Assembly (NCBI GenBank): GCA_900473185.1 | Contig: UCKU01000005.1 | Coordinates: 1-64,000 of the forward strand | DNA length: 64,000 nt | Source: Hyphomicrobiales bacterium | GTDB taxonomy: Bacteria; Pseudomonadota; Alphaproteobacteria; Rhizobiales; Rhizobiaceae | Direction of reading: 5' to 3' | Shown: positions 40,345 through 48,277 of the stretch, in pieces | Layout of the letters: the number at the start of each line of letters is the position of its first letter | Position numbering within the stretch: the first letter of the stretch is position 1 | Program-made: the position numbers and the translations under genes | The notes under the pieces: model-generated | Databases searched by the model: none | The model's input: only the letters and a program-made list of their open reading frames with translations | Told to the model about the DNA's origin: nothing

Positions 40345-41349
40345 ATGCGCCGCTTCTTACCCGACACATTCACGATCCTGCTCGTCTGCACCGTCATCCT
40401 CGCCTCGATCTTCCCAGCGAGCGGCACCTTTGCCGGCTGGTTCGGTGTTGCGACTGATTTCGCCATTGCGCTGCTGTTCTTCCTGCACGGCGCGCGACTC
40501 TCGCGTGATGTTGTCATCGCTGGCCTGCTACACTGGCGGCTGCATCTTGTCATTCTGCTGACCACCTTCGGCCTCTTCCCGATCCTCGGCCTGGCGATAG
40601 GCTTCATCCCGGATTCGATCCTGCCGCAGCCGCTTTATCTCGGCATCCTCTTCCTCTGCGTGCTGCCGTCAACTGTGCAGTCCTCGATCGCCTTCACCTC
40701 AATGGCAGGCGGCAACGTGCCGGCGGCGATCTGCTCGGCTTCGGCCTCCAACATCTTCGGCATGTTCCTGACGCCGCTCCTCGTCGGCCTGCTCTTTTCG
40801 GTCGGCGGCCACGGCGGTTTCTCCTTCGACGCGCTCGAGCAGATCCTGCTGCAGCTTCTCGCGCCGTTCGTCGTCGGCCAGATCCTCCAGCCCTGGATCG
40901 GCGACTGGATCCGCTCCAAGAAGAAGATCCTGATGCCGGTCGACCGCGGCTCCATCCTGATGGTCGTCTACCTCGCCTTCTCGACTGCCGTCGTCGAGGG
41001 CCTGTGGCACACGTTCTCGATCGCCGATATCGCCGCCGTCATCATCGCCGACATGGTGCTGCTGGCGCTCGTTCTCGTCATAACCATGTACGGCAGCCGT
41101 TGGCTGGGCTTCAACAAGGCCGATGAGATCACCATCACCTTCTGCGGTTCGAAGAAGAGCCTCGCAAGCGGCGTTCCGATGGCAAACGTCATCTTCGCCG
41201 GCCAGTCGATCGGCGCTATCGTCCTGCCGCTGATGCTCTTCCATCAGATCCAACTGATGGTCTGCGCCGTCATCGCCCAGAAATATGCCGCCGCCGCAGC
41301 CCGCCGGGCCACCGAAAAGCAGCTTCAAGAAGCTGCAAGCCCAGCCTGA
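40345..41349 (+). CDS. Bile acid:sodium symporter family transporter
   Basis: A 334-residue integral membrane protein with about nine to ten hydrophobic helices and the SBF/YfeH-type features FLHGARLSRD near the start, FLCVLPSTVQSSIAFTSMA and FCGSKKSLASGVPMANVIF. These crossover motifs characterise the sodium-coupled family. The substrate is likely an organic anion rather than bile acid. It is divergent from a LysR gene that probably controls it. Confidence 0.9.
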   Translation: MRRFLPDTFTILLVCTVILASIFPASGTFAGWFGVATDFAIALLFFLHGARLSRDVVIAGLLHWRLHLVILLTTFGLFPILGLAIGFIPDSILPQPLYLGILFLCVLPSTVQSSIAFTSMAGGNVPAAICSASASNIFGMFLTPLLVGLLFSVGGHGGFSFDALEQILLQLLAPFVVGQILQPWIGDWIRSKKKILMPVDRGSILMVVYLAFSTAVVEGLWHTFSIADIAAVIIADMVLLALVLVITMYGSRWLGFNKADEITITFCGSKKSLASGVPMANVIFAGQSIGAIVLPLMLFHQIQLMVCAVIAQKYAAAAARRATEKQLQEAASPA

Positions 41350-41372
41350 TTGAACAAAATGACCGCAAACAA

Positions 41373-41398
41373 AAACGGCGCCCGCGAGGGCGCCGTTT
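41373..41398. terminator. Bidirectional terminator, symporter / hsp20
   Basis: Perfect 11-bp stem AAACGGCGCCC/GGGCGCCGTTT with a GCGA loop. The minus-strand side has TTTTTGTTT, making it a strong terminator for hsp20. Confidence 0.9.
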
Positions 41399-41420
41399 CC
41401 GTCTGATCCGTGAAAGCGGA

Positions 41421-41891
41421 TTAGTTGTTGACGACCTGTGCTTCGATCGCCTTCGGAGCCTCGACCGGCTCAGCGGCAATAGCGATCTTGCGGGGCTTAA
41501 GAGCCTCCGGGATGCTGCGCAGAAGGTCGATGTGCAGGAGGCCGTTCTTCAGCGAAGCGGCGGTCACTTCGACATGGTCGGCAAGCTGGAAGCGGCGCTC
41601 GAAGGCGCGCTTTGCGATGCCACGATATAGGAACTCGCTGCCATCAGCATTTTCTTCGCGCTTTTCACCTTTCACGATGAGCGCGTGGGCATGCGATTCG
41701 ATGGAGAGTTCAGTTTCGTCGAAGCCGGCAACGGCCATGGTAATACGGTAGGTGTTCTCACCGGTCCGCTCGATGTTATACGGCGGATAGCTCGGAACCT
41801 GCTCCGGCTGGGAGAGGCTGTCGAGCATGGTAAAGAGGCGGTCGAAACCGACTGTGGAACGATAAAGGGGAGAGAAGTCTACGTGACGCAT
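41421..41891 (-). CDS. Hsp20 family small heat-shock protein
   Basis: A 156-residue alpha-crystallin-type chaperone (IbpA-like). It starts MRHVDFSPLYRSTVGFDRLF. The crystallin domain runs from about residue 38 to 130 (YNIERTGENTYRITMAVAGF, then GIAKRAFERRFQLADHVEV, and ASLKNGLLHIDL), ending in a short extension. It holds unfolding proteins for DnaK/ClpB refolding. Expression is probably heat-induced twice over: an RpoH-type promoter at about 42000 and a ROSE-like RNA hairpin covering the AGGAGG site. Confidence 0.95.
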   Translation of the reverse strand: MRHVDFSPLYRSTVGFDRLFTMLDSLSQPEQVPSYPPYNIERTGENTYRITMAVAGFDETELSIESHAHALIVKGEKREENADGSEFLYRGIAKRAFERRFQLADHVEVTAASLKNGLLHIDLLRSIPEALKPRKIAIAAEPVEAPKAIEAQVVNN

Positions 41892-41895
41892 GATG

Positions 41896-41989
41896 TCCTC
41901 CTAGGGAAGCGACGTGTTGCGATATCATACCCTGAAACCCCGTTCTTGGCGGCTTCGGGACGGTTGCGCGGACCCTTCTGGCGTCCGCA
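41896..41989 (-). promoter_or_regulatory. ROSE-like RNA thermometer in hsp20 leader
   Basis: The hsp20 transcript is predicted to have a leader of about 98 nucleotides. Its 3' end folds as UCGCUUCC-CUA-GGAGGA (41896-41912), pairing the AGGAGG ribosome-binding site with a U(U/C)GCU element and a bulged G. This is the known hallmark of ROSE thermometers of rhizobial small heat-shock genes. A separate perfect 6-bp hairpin GCGGAC/GTCCGC lies at 41983-41988/41968-41973. Folding was done by eye. Confidence 0.7.
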
Positions 41990-41995
41990 AAGTTC

Positions 41996-42024
41996 AGATG
42001 GGTATGGCTTTCTGAGACTTCAAG
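41996..42024 (-). promoter_or_regulatory. RpoH (heat-shock sigma) promoter of hsp20
   Basis: On the minus strand, CTTGAAG (42018-42024) is followed by CCCATCT (41996-42002), 16 bases after CTTGAA, matching the sigma-32 consensus CTTGAAA/CCCCATNT. The predicted transcription start near 41989 gives a leader of about 98 bases. Confidence 0.75.
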
Positions 42025-42110
42025 CCCCTTTTCAAAGCACCCGTGATGGCTGCGTGAACCCCGCATGAACGGCAGGTTCGGTGAGCGTTCAGGCGCTGCT
42101 GTCTAGAGGT

Positions 42111-42215
42111 AGGGGCATCGGGTGACACTGGCCCGAAGGCTGAAGTGTATCGTCCCTTCTTCTTCAGCCTAAATTCGGCCGGCCAAGAGCTCCCTCAGCT
42201 CCGCCGGCCTTTTTT
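42111..42215 (+). ncRNA. Candidate small RNA gene with three consecutive hairpins
   Basis: A strong plus-strand intrinsic terminator (GGCCGGC at 42177-42183 with GCCGGCC at 42203-42209, an inner GAGCT/AGCTC stem, then TTTTTT) has no plus-strand gene upstream. Immediately before it are two more stems: TCGGG/CCCGA (42118-42122/42132-42136) and a perfect 9-bp AGGCTGAAG/CTTCAGCCT (42137-42145/42162-42170) with a pyrimidine-rich loop. The terminator loop CCCTC could touch Shine-Dalgarno sequences. The promoter is not clear. It lies between the divergent hsp20 promoter and a minus-strand gene. Confidence 0.55.
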
Positions 42216-42217
42216 CT

Positions 42218-42742
42218 TCAGGCGTAAAGCTCTGCAAGCTGATCCTGCGTCGCATCCAGCCTATCAGCCACGGCATCCTGATGGCTCAGCATAAGAGCGC
42301 TGACGATGCGCGACAGCGCAGCTGAATCACTGTTTGAAAATATCGACAAAGGGCTGCTGCTCTCCTTGCCGCCACTATTTGAAGGCGGCACCTCGGCAAC
42401 GATGGAACCGCCGCCCGGCAACTTTGTGCTGATCGTGAAACCCTCCGCCGGAAGGGCGTCGCGGTTGTCGATGATCATCTGCTCGAGCGCAAGGAACTGG
42501 CCGTTTTCCGGCGAAATATCAGCATTCTGCGGCATTGCCATGACGGCAGAATATTCCCGCGCGAAAGCTGCCTGCGACTTCGGATTGTCGCTGAGCAATT
42601 TCAGGATCGCCAGATGCACATCCGGCGGATCGATATCGAGATAATCCGACTGCAGATAGTCGAGAACGGACTCCGGCCGCTGCGGACCGGTTGATTGGTG
42701 GACGCCGGAATTGACAGACCCGACGGAAGAAACCGAACTCAT
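42218..42742 (-). CDS. Conserved hypothetical protein
   Basis: A 174-residue protein starting MSSVSSVGSVNSGVHQS, with central ordered segments (VLDYLQSDYLDIDPPDVHLAI, and LALEQMIIDNRDALPAEGF) and a C-terminal helix rich in Asp/Gln. It has no signal peptide or membrane segment. GGGAGG seven bases before ATG 42742 decides the start over the frame opening at 42799. No known domain is recognised; the Ser-rich N-terminus recalls the hypothetical at 30421-31062 but there is no clear homology. Confidence 0.68.
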   Translation of the reverse strand: MSSVSSVGSVNSGVHQSTGPQRPESVLDYLQSDYLDIDPPDVHLAILKLLSDNPKSQAAFAREYSAVMAMPQNADISPENGQFLALEQMIIDNRDALPAEGFTISTKLPGGGSIVAEVPPSNSGGKESSSPLSIFSNSDSAALSRIVSALMLSHQDAVADRLDATQDQLAELYA

Positions 42743-42979
42743 GGCCAGCCTCCCGGCGCCCCAATCTTCAGTCATGAACGTGCGGATAACCGGCTTCATG
42801 CCGGGACAAATCTTTCGTTCGCACTAACCATAGCGTGTCTCTGCTTTCGCGAAGCTTGCCATATAGAAAAATCTTAATGTATTATACCTCGCTTATATTA
42901 AGCCACAATTTCGCCATTGATTTTCCCGGCCCCTGCGGTATCCCCTAGTATATCTCTCACGCGAAGAAACATTCTGCCT

Positions 42980-43951
42980 ATGGAACAGGTTCTTTACTCG
43001 ACCCCAGACAATCCGACGCCAGAGAACCGCACCGAAGGTTTTTTCGAGACCCACGACGGCCATAGGTTGCGTTATGCCGTCTTCCGGTCGCAGACACCGG
43101 TCGCTCATGGAACGGTGGTGCTCCTGCATGGGCGCAGCGAATATATCGAGAAGTATTTCGAGACGATCCGCGATCTCACCGCCAAGGGCCTCTGGGTCGC
43201 GACTTTCGATCTGCGCGGCCAGGGCGGTTCGCCTCGGCTGATCAAGAAACGCAATCATGGCCACATCCGCCGCTTTTCCGACTACGAGCGCGATCTCGAT
43301 ACCTTCCTCGAAAAGGTCGTGCTCCCGGATACCCGCCTGCCCTTCTATATGCTGGCTCATTCCACAGGCGCGCTGATTGCCCTTTCCGCCGCACCTTATC
43401 TCTCGACACGTATCGAGCGCATGGTGCTCTCTGCCCCTTTCCTCGGCCTCATCGGCCAGGCCGCCTCCCAAGGCGTCATCCGCACGGTATCGAGCGCGCT
43501 CTGTGCTGTTGGCCTCGGCGGGATGCCGCTCGGCAAGATGAAGGAGCTGCAATTCCCTGATAATCCGCTCACATCGGACGAAACGCGCTTCGAGCGTAAT
43601 GCGGCTATTGCAAAAGCCCATCCGGAGCTTGCGCTGGGAGCGCCGACCGCACGCTGGATGTGTGAATGCATGAAGGCGATCGACCGGGTGACCCAGCCCT
43701 ATCATCTCTTTTCGATCACCATTCCCTCTGTCGTCATCGCCCCGACACGCGACGGGCTGGTGCCTTATACGGTGCAGGAGAGGCTTTCGCGTTATTTCCG
43801 CGCCGGTCAGCTCGTACCGATCAACGGCGCCCGCCACGAGATATTCCAGGAAAGGGATATGTATCGCACCGCCGCACTTGCCGCCTTCCACGCCTTCATT
43901 CCCGGCAGCGATGCCGAGGCGACTGATGACGTGACGGCGCTCGGCGTTTGA
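42980..43951 (+). CDS. Alpha/beta hydrolase (lysophospholipase-like)
   Basis: A 323-residue alpha/beta-hydrolase resembling PldB/monoacylglycerol lipases. VVLLHGRSEYIEKYF gives the oxyanion region, FDLRGQGGS follows, the nucleophile elbow is MLAHSTGALI (S in AHSTG, so the first glycine of GxSxG is Ala), and catalytic aspartate and histidine are expected in TRDGLVPY and NGARHEIFQE. It is probably cytoplasmic and acts on lysophospholipids or acylglycerols. It has its own promoter region and stands alone on the plus strand. Confidence 0.88.
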   Translation: MEQVLYSTPDNPTPENRTEGFFETHDGHRLRYAVFRSQTPVAHGTVVLLHGRSEYIEKYFETIRDLTAKGLWVATFDLRGQGGSPRLIKKRNHGHIRRFSDYERDLDTFLEKVVLPDTRLPFYMLAHSTGALIALSAAPYLSTRIERMVLSAPFLGLIGQAASQGVIRTVSSALCAVGLGGMPLGKMKELQFPDNPLTSDETRFERNAAIAKAHPELALGAPTARWMCECMKAIDRVTQPYHLFSITIPSVVIAPTRDGLVPYTVQERLSRYFRAGQLVPINGARHEIFQERDMYRTAALAAFHAFIPGSDAEATDDVTALGV

Positions 43952-44052
43952 AACTTAAACCCCATCGCGATCTCCAGGATTCGCTCGCCACGCTTTAAGT
44001 TTTTACGCATGTCGTTATCGCAAAACCGCTGCACACTTTTGCACAACATGCG

Positions 44053-44826
44053 TTAGCGCTGCAGGATGGCGATCGCCTCTTCGTAGACCGCCCTGCTGCC
44101 GGCAGCGATAATGGAGCCGCCGTTTTCCGGCCGTCCACCGTCCCAGGTGGTCATAATGCCGCCGGCGCCCTCGATGACAGGAATGATCCCGCCGACGTCA
44201 TAGGGTTTGAGGCTGTTCTCGATCACGAGATCGACATGACCTGCCGCCAGCAGCGCATAGGCGTAACAGTCGCAGCCATACCGGAAGAGCCGCACCTGAC
44301 TTTCGATTTCGCGATATTTCTCCATCTCCTCGCCGACGAAGAGATGCGGCGATGTGGTGAAGAGGATGGCATTGGAAAGAGCGCCGCAGTCACGCACCTG
44401 CAGCCGGCGTTCACCCTCAGGCCCGCTATAGGTCGAACCGTTTTCGTCGCCGAAGTAACGTTCGCCGGTAAAAGGCTGCTCGATCATGCCGGCAACCGCC
44501 CGGCCATTCTTCTGCAGGCCGATCAGTGTACCCCAGACCGGAACGCCGGAGATGAAGGCGCGCGTGCCGTCAATCGGATCGATCACCCACACATGCTCGC
44601 GGTCGAGGCCGACATTGCCGTGCTCTTCGCCCAGAATGCCGTGCTCCGGAAAATGCGCCTCGATCAGCGTGCGGATGGCAGTTTCCGCTGCCCTGTCGCC
44701 TTCGGTGACCGGATCGAAGCCGGACGACAGTTTGTTGGTGACATTAATGCCCGAGCGAAAACGCGGCAGGGTTTCCGCCTTGGCAGCTTCGGCGAGACGG
44801 TTGAAGAACGAACGGTCAGGAAGCAT
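44053..44826 (-). CDS. hisN: Inositol-monophosphatase-family protein, probable histidinol-phosphatase
   Basis: A 257-residue metal-dependent phosphatase of the IMPase superfamily. Metal-binding motifs are visible: GILGEEHG, VIDPIDGTRAFISG and, near the C-terminus, YDVGGIIPVIEGAGG. The sequence is of the HisN-type branch, which in actinobacteria and alphaproteobacteria dephosphorylates histidinol phosphate. An inositol or nucleotide phosphatase function remains possible. It is not in a his operon here. Confidence 0.85.
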   Translation of the reverse strand: MLPDRSFFNRLAEAAKAETLPRFRSGINVTNKLSSGFDPVTEGDRAAETAIRTLIEAHFPEHGILGEEHGNVGLDREHVWVIDPIDGTRAFISGVPVWGTLIGLQKNGRAVAGMIEQPFTGERYFGDENGSTYSGPEGERRLQVRDCGALSNAILFTTSPHLFVGEEMEKYREIESQVRLFRYGCDCYAYALLAAGHVDLVIENSLKPYDVGGIIPVIEGAGGIMTTWDGGRPENGGSIIAAGSRAVYEEAIAILQR

Positions 44827-44926
44827 GGAGAAATCCGTATAGCTGGCGGGAAATGGCGTTTTTCATAGCGAAAAACCGGCGGAATGCAAACACAACAGGC
44901 AATTTCCGATTAGCTGCCTAAATATT

Positions 44927-44950
44927 TTGCAGTGCAATATAATGCTTGAC
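44927..44950 (+). promoter_or_regulatory. Promoter and palindrome before the alpha-r14-like sRNA
   Basis: A perfect alphaproteobacterial -35 hexamer CTTGAC is at 44945-44950, followed 18 bases later by a weak -10 (TAGTTT, 44969-44974). Just upstream lies an 11-bp palindrome TTGCA-G-TGCAA (44927-44937), a possible activator or repressor site. Confidence 0.5.
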
Positions 44951-44978
44951 AATTGTGCAATGCAGCAGTAGTTTCTTA

Positions 44979-45060
44979 CCTACAGTCTTCTGACTGTAAA
45001 TACCCTCCTTGGGTGTTTCCTCCCTAGACTTAGCCGCGCTGAAAAAGCGCGGTTTTTTTT
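44979..45060 (+). ncRNA. Alpha-r14-like small RNA with anti-Shine-Dalgarno motifs
   Basis: A predicted transcript of about 80 nucleotides. Hairpin 1 is TACAGTC-TTCT-GACTGTA (44981-44998, perfect). Hairpin 2 is ACCC-TCCTT-GGGT (45002-45014), its loop showing CCTCCTT. A single-stranded stretch then contains CCTCCC, and the intrinsic terminator is CCGCGCT-GAAAA-AGCGCGG followed by eight T (45034-45060). No plus-strand gene precedes this terminator. The paired CCUCC motifs match what is known of the rhizobial alpha-r14 and related cuckoo-type RNAs, though the exact consensus was not checked. Confidence 0.72.
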
Positions 45061-45077
45061 GACCTGAAGGCAGAAAA

Positions 45078-45959
45078 TTACTCGGCCGCGAGTGCCCGGT
45101 CGCCGGAGAATTTCTCGACATAGTCGGCCATCTGCCGCATGAACGACGTGACGGCGGTTGCAACGATGTCGAAATCGGGCCGCTTCTCGAGCGTGACCTC
45201 ATCGACGTAAATCGAACGGTTGACCTCGATCTGTAGCGCATGCAGCCCGCGTGACGGGCGGCCGTAATGTTCGGTGATGAAGCCACCGGCATAGGGCTTG
45301 TTGCGGATCGCCGCAAAACCCATTTCCTCGAGGATGCCGATTGCCGTACGCGAAAGCTCTGCCGAAGCGCTGGTGCCGTAACGGTCGCCGATGATGAAAT
45401 CGGGCCGCGCATTGCTGCCGGCAACGCGCACGTTGCCCGGCATGGAATGGCAGTCAATCAGGACGCCGAAGCCAAACTGTACATGGGTGCGTGCAATCAG
45501 CCGCCGCAACGTCGAGTGATAGGGCTTGTAGACGCTTTCGACACGTTCCAGCCCCTCCTGAACGGGCAGCCGGCGCGCATAGATTTCCATGTTCTCAGCC
45601 ACGATGCGCGGAATGGTGCCAAGTCCGCCGGCAACCCTTAGCGAGTTGATATTCGCATAGGGCGGCAACAGCCCGTCGAACATGCGCGGATCGAGCTCAT
45701 AAGGCTCACGGTTGACGTCCAGGTAGGCGCGCGGGAAATTCGCAAGCAGCAGTGGCGCACCAAGATCCACGGCCGCGCCGAACAGCTCATCGACATAATG
45801 GTCTTCAGACCGGCGTATCGAGATACCTTCCAGCCGCGACTGCGCGATGAATTCCGGTGGATAAATACGGCCGCTATGAGGGGAGTTGTAGACGAAGGGA
45901 ATGGTCTGCGACACGGGCTCATGCACTTCAAAAAGCTCGTATTCGCGTATTTCCGGCAC
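45078..45959 (-). CDS. N-formylglutamate amidohydrolase family protein (second copy)
   Basis: A 293-residue family member with a classical N-terminus (FVYNSPHSGRIYPPEF, where the HSG histidine is likely a metal ligand), RRSEDHYVDELFG, YKPYHSTLRRLI, VLIDCHSMPG and FITEHYGRPSRGLHALQIEV. This copy looks closer to the HutG-type enzyme than the one at 5880-6689, but again no hut genes are adjacent. It may remove formyl groups from N-formylglutamate or act on related peptides. It is divergent from cpdR. Confidence 0.9.
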   Translation of the reverse strand: MPEIREYELFEVHEPVSQTIPFVYNSPHSGRIYPPEFIAQSRLEGISIRRSEDHYVDELFGAAVDLGAPLLLANFPRAYLDVNREPYELDPRMFDGLLPPYANINSLRVAGGLGTIPRIVAENMEIYARRLPVQEGLERVESVYKPYHSTLRRLIARTHVQFGFGVLIDCHSMPGNVRVAGSNARPDFIIGDRYGTSASAELSRTAIGILEEMGFAAIRNKPYAGGFITEHYGRPSRGLHALQIEVNRSIYVDEVTLEKRPDFDIVATAVTSFMRQMADYVEKFSGDRALAAE

Positions 45960-46148
45960 TTTCTGCCCTCTTTACCATGTCATCAAGTGGCTATGACGGC
46001 TATGTTGCCAGTTGCCTGCCCTTAAGTCCATACTACATAGAAGGGATGGCGGTCGTGGCTAGGGCGATTTCACCGGTTGTTTACCGGGCGAAGTTTAGTG
46101 TAGACGGCTGGTATCCCAGAAAACATCAGTGATCAGCGGTCCGGATTA

Positions 46149-46511
46149 ATGACTCAGAAGATACTTCTCGCCGAAGACGACAATGACATGCGCCGCTTCC
46201 TCGTGAAGGCGCTCGAAAAGGCCGGATACAAGGTCCTTTCCTACGACAACGGCGCTAGCGCTTATGACCGCCTGCGTGAGGAGCCCTTCTCGCTGTTGCT
46301 GACCGATATCGTCATGCCGGAAATGGATGGCATCGAGCTGGCGCGCCGTGCGACCGAACTCGATCCTGACCTGAAGGTCATGTTCATCACCGGTTTTGCA
46401 GCCGTTGCACTGAACCCTGATTCGAAGGCGCCGAAGGATGCAAAGGTCCTTTCCAAGCCTTTCCACCTGCGCGATCTCGTTGACGAGGTCAACAAGATGC
46501 TTGCCGCATAA
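46149..46511 (+). CDS. cpdR: CpdR response regulator
   Basis: A 120-residue single-domain receiver with acidic residues E9/D10/D11, phospho-acceptor D53 in LLTDIVMPEMDG, T in MFITGF and K in LSKPFHLRD. It matches CpdR, the Caulobacter/Sinorhizobium cell-cycle adaptor that, unphosphorylated, directs ClpXP to the pole to degrade CtrA and other proteins, and which is phosphorylated through CckA-ChpT. It is full-length, with no output domain, as expected. The location beside an N-formylglutamate amidohydrolase and an IMPase agrees with remembered S. meliloti gene order. Confidence 0.9.
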   Translation: MTQKILLAEDDNDMRRFLVKALEKAGYKVLSYDNGASAYDRLREEPFSLLLTDIVMPEMDGIELARRATELDPDLKVMFITGFAAVALNPDSKAPKDAKVLSKPFHLRDLVDEVNKMLAA

Positions 46512-46595
46512 GGCTTCTTGGCGGCTCGTCACAAAACTTCAAAAAAGCCTATTGACGGCTCCGGAGGTTTTGTGATCTATGCGCCGCCATCGGAT

Positions 46596-46670
<75 letters not shown>

Positions 46671-46689
46671 TCCTAATTCGCTGAAAAGC

Positions 46690-46726
46690 AAAGGCTTTTC
46701 GAGAAATCGAAAGGCCTTTTCAGTTT
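46690..46726 (+). terminator. Terminator-like hairpin after tRNA-Val
   Basis: Arms 46690-46702/46707-46719 form a 13-bp stem with one mismatch and a GAAA loop, then TCAGTTT. Probably ends the tRNA transcript. Confidence 0.6.
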
Positions 46727-46895
46727 CCCGTTTTAAGTTGCCGGATTCGCATTCCAGACCAAGCCACCTGCACCGGCTCTTCTCAAATCATATCCGAAGG
46801 GATCGAAACCAAATTCGGACACAGAGCCATGCCATGCGCGATAATAGAGCCCGAGGTGTTGATTCGCCTCGTCAGGACATGGGGTTCGAATCGAA

Positions 46896-47372
46896 ATGAA
46901 ATTATCCGCGCTTGCCATTGCCGCCTTCTCCACCCTCGCTTTTGCAGCTGCGGCGCAGGCCGACGACAATTTTCCGGGTGCGCCCGGCGTCATTGCCCTT
47001 GGCGGCAAGTGCCAGAAGCTCGTCGTTGCCAAGTTCGATGCCACGAAGGGCTGCAAGGGAGAGCTGGCAAGCGTGACGCTCGTCAACGGCACCGTGACCT
47101 TCATCTTCACCTCTGATGGTAAGCTGCTGGGCTTCCAGGGCGATGGGAAGGGCATCAAGCCCGCGTCCAATGGCAATGCCCGCCTGCCGCTCAGCCTCGT
47201 CACCACGGGCGTTGGAAATAAGATGACAGGTGAGGTGAAGGTTGCCGGTTCGTGCACCTTCGGCAATCCTTATTCCGGTAAGCCGACTGCCATCGAATGC
47301 ACGGCCGAAAGCAAGGATTCGGCCTTCACCGGCAGCTTCCGCACCAGCGGCAAGGCGCCAGCACGGAAATAA
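46896..47372 (+). CDS. Small exported hypothetical protein
   Basis: A 158-residue protein with a clear signal peptide (LSALAIAAFSTLAFAAAAQA, cleavage after AQA). The mature part of about 137 residues is rich in beta-strand with four cysteines (GKCQKL, KGCKGE, GSCTFG and IECTAE), suggesting two disulfides in a periplasmic domain. I do not recognise the family. It stands between tRNA-Val and the convergent SNase-like gene. Confidence 0.72.
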   Translation: MKLSALAIAAFSTLAFAAAAQADDNFPGAPGVIALGGKCQKLVVAKFDATKGCKGELASVTLVNGTVTFIFTSDGKLLGFQGDGKGIKPASNGNARLPLSLVTTGVGNKMTGEVKVAGSCTFGNPYSGKPTAIECTAESKDSAFTGSFRTSGKAPARK

Positions 47373-47406
47373 TACGCGGAAATAAGCGATCGTCAGACAG
47401 GCGGCC

Positions 47407-48120
47407 TCAAGCGCACCAGGAACCGCCGGCAGATCCCGGCTTCCTGGCCAGACCCTCATCGATAAGCCGCGCGCCGAAAGAGCGCCCGTCGCGCGAAATG
47501 ACACGTGGCGCGCCCCGGTCATCCGACTTGCCGGCGGCATTCATGTTGAACGGACCGGCATTCAGCAGCGCCAGCAATCGCGACTTGGCGGCGAAGGCGA
47601 TCTTCCGTTCGTCTTCACAGCGTGCGCGGTCAACGTCCGGGCTGACCATATCGGCAATGACGATCTTCTCGCCCTTGTACCAGAAGGTGCCGGCGTCGCC
47701 GACGCAATTGATATGCTCGCCCTGCCCGCAATATCCGAAAGCCGCCTTGGCGGTTTCCGACGGGGATGGGGAAGCAGGAGAAATAGAGGCCGGCACGATC
47801 TTTGCCGTCGGCACCGGAGCCGAGGGAATCGCTGCAGGTGGTACTGGATCGTTCGTCTGCCGGGGCTTGACAGCAGGAGCCGCAACGGCGACCTGCTTCG
47901 GCGCATCCTTGGATGCCTGAGGCTTGGCTTCAGCCGCCTCACGGATGACTGCAGCTGGGGCCTTGCCAAGCATCGGGCGGATGCTCTTCCAATTGTCATA
48001 GGCGGCAATGGCGCCCACCGCCGCGATGCCGATCACCATCCAAGGCATCGCGCCGCTGGAGGACGCGCTGCTCTTCCTTTTTGCCGGCGCCTTGCGGCGG
48101 CGTGTCGCTGTCTTGGCCAT
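47407..48120 (-). CDS. Membrane-anchored SNase-like protein, probably inactive
   Basis: A 237-residue protein. It has a Lys/Arg-rich start, one membrane helix (MPWMVIGIAAVGAIAAY), a Pro/Ala linker to about residue 125, and a staphylococcal-nuclease-like OB domain with INCVGDAGTFWYKGEKIVIA, ARCEDERKIAFAAKSRLLAL and FGARLIDEGLA. By eye alignment, the catalytic Arg35 and Asp40 equivalents in the usual VRLxxIDxPE block are replaced (IVIADMVSPD), so nuclease activity is doubtful. ATG 48120 is used; the codon before is TTG. Confidence 0.75.
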   Translation of the reverse strand: MAKTATRRRKAPAKRKSSASSSGAMPWMVIGIAAVGAIAAYDNWKSIRPMLGKAPAAVIREAAEAKPQASKDAPKQVAVAAPAVKPRQTNDPVPPAAIPSAPVPTAKIVPASISPASPSPSETAKAAFGYCGQGEHINCVGDAGTFWYKGEKIVIADMVSPDVDRARCEDERKIAFAAKSRLLALLNAGPFNMNAAGKSDDRGAPRVISRDGRSFGARLIDEGLARKPGSAGGSWCA

Positions 48121-48227
48121 CAATCCGATTCCCTTGAATGGACCGGATTATCGCTGCCCAATCCTTTCGGAAAGGTTGGCAAGACATGGCCGTGGAACGC
48201 TTTCCCAGACCAGAACTCGTCGGAAAA

Positions 48228-48254
48228 GAAAACGCCCGGCGCATGGCCGGGCGT
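48228..48254 (-). terminator. Terminator of the 58-residue protein gene
   Basis: Perfect 9-bp stem (48232-48240/48246-48254) followed on the minus strand by TTTTCTTTTCC; it lies 24 bases past the stop at 48278. Confidence 0.88.
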
Positions 48255-48277
48255 CTCATTCAAGCTCTGCCCTGTGT

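Noticed and set aside
46733..46895. Protein-like minus-strand fragment next to tRNA-Val, suggestive of an island remnant
   Set aside because: Only about 40 residues look protein-like, no integrase motif or direct repeat of the tRNA end was seen, so an attachment site cannot be claimed.
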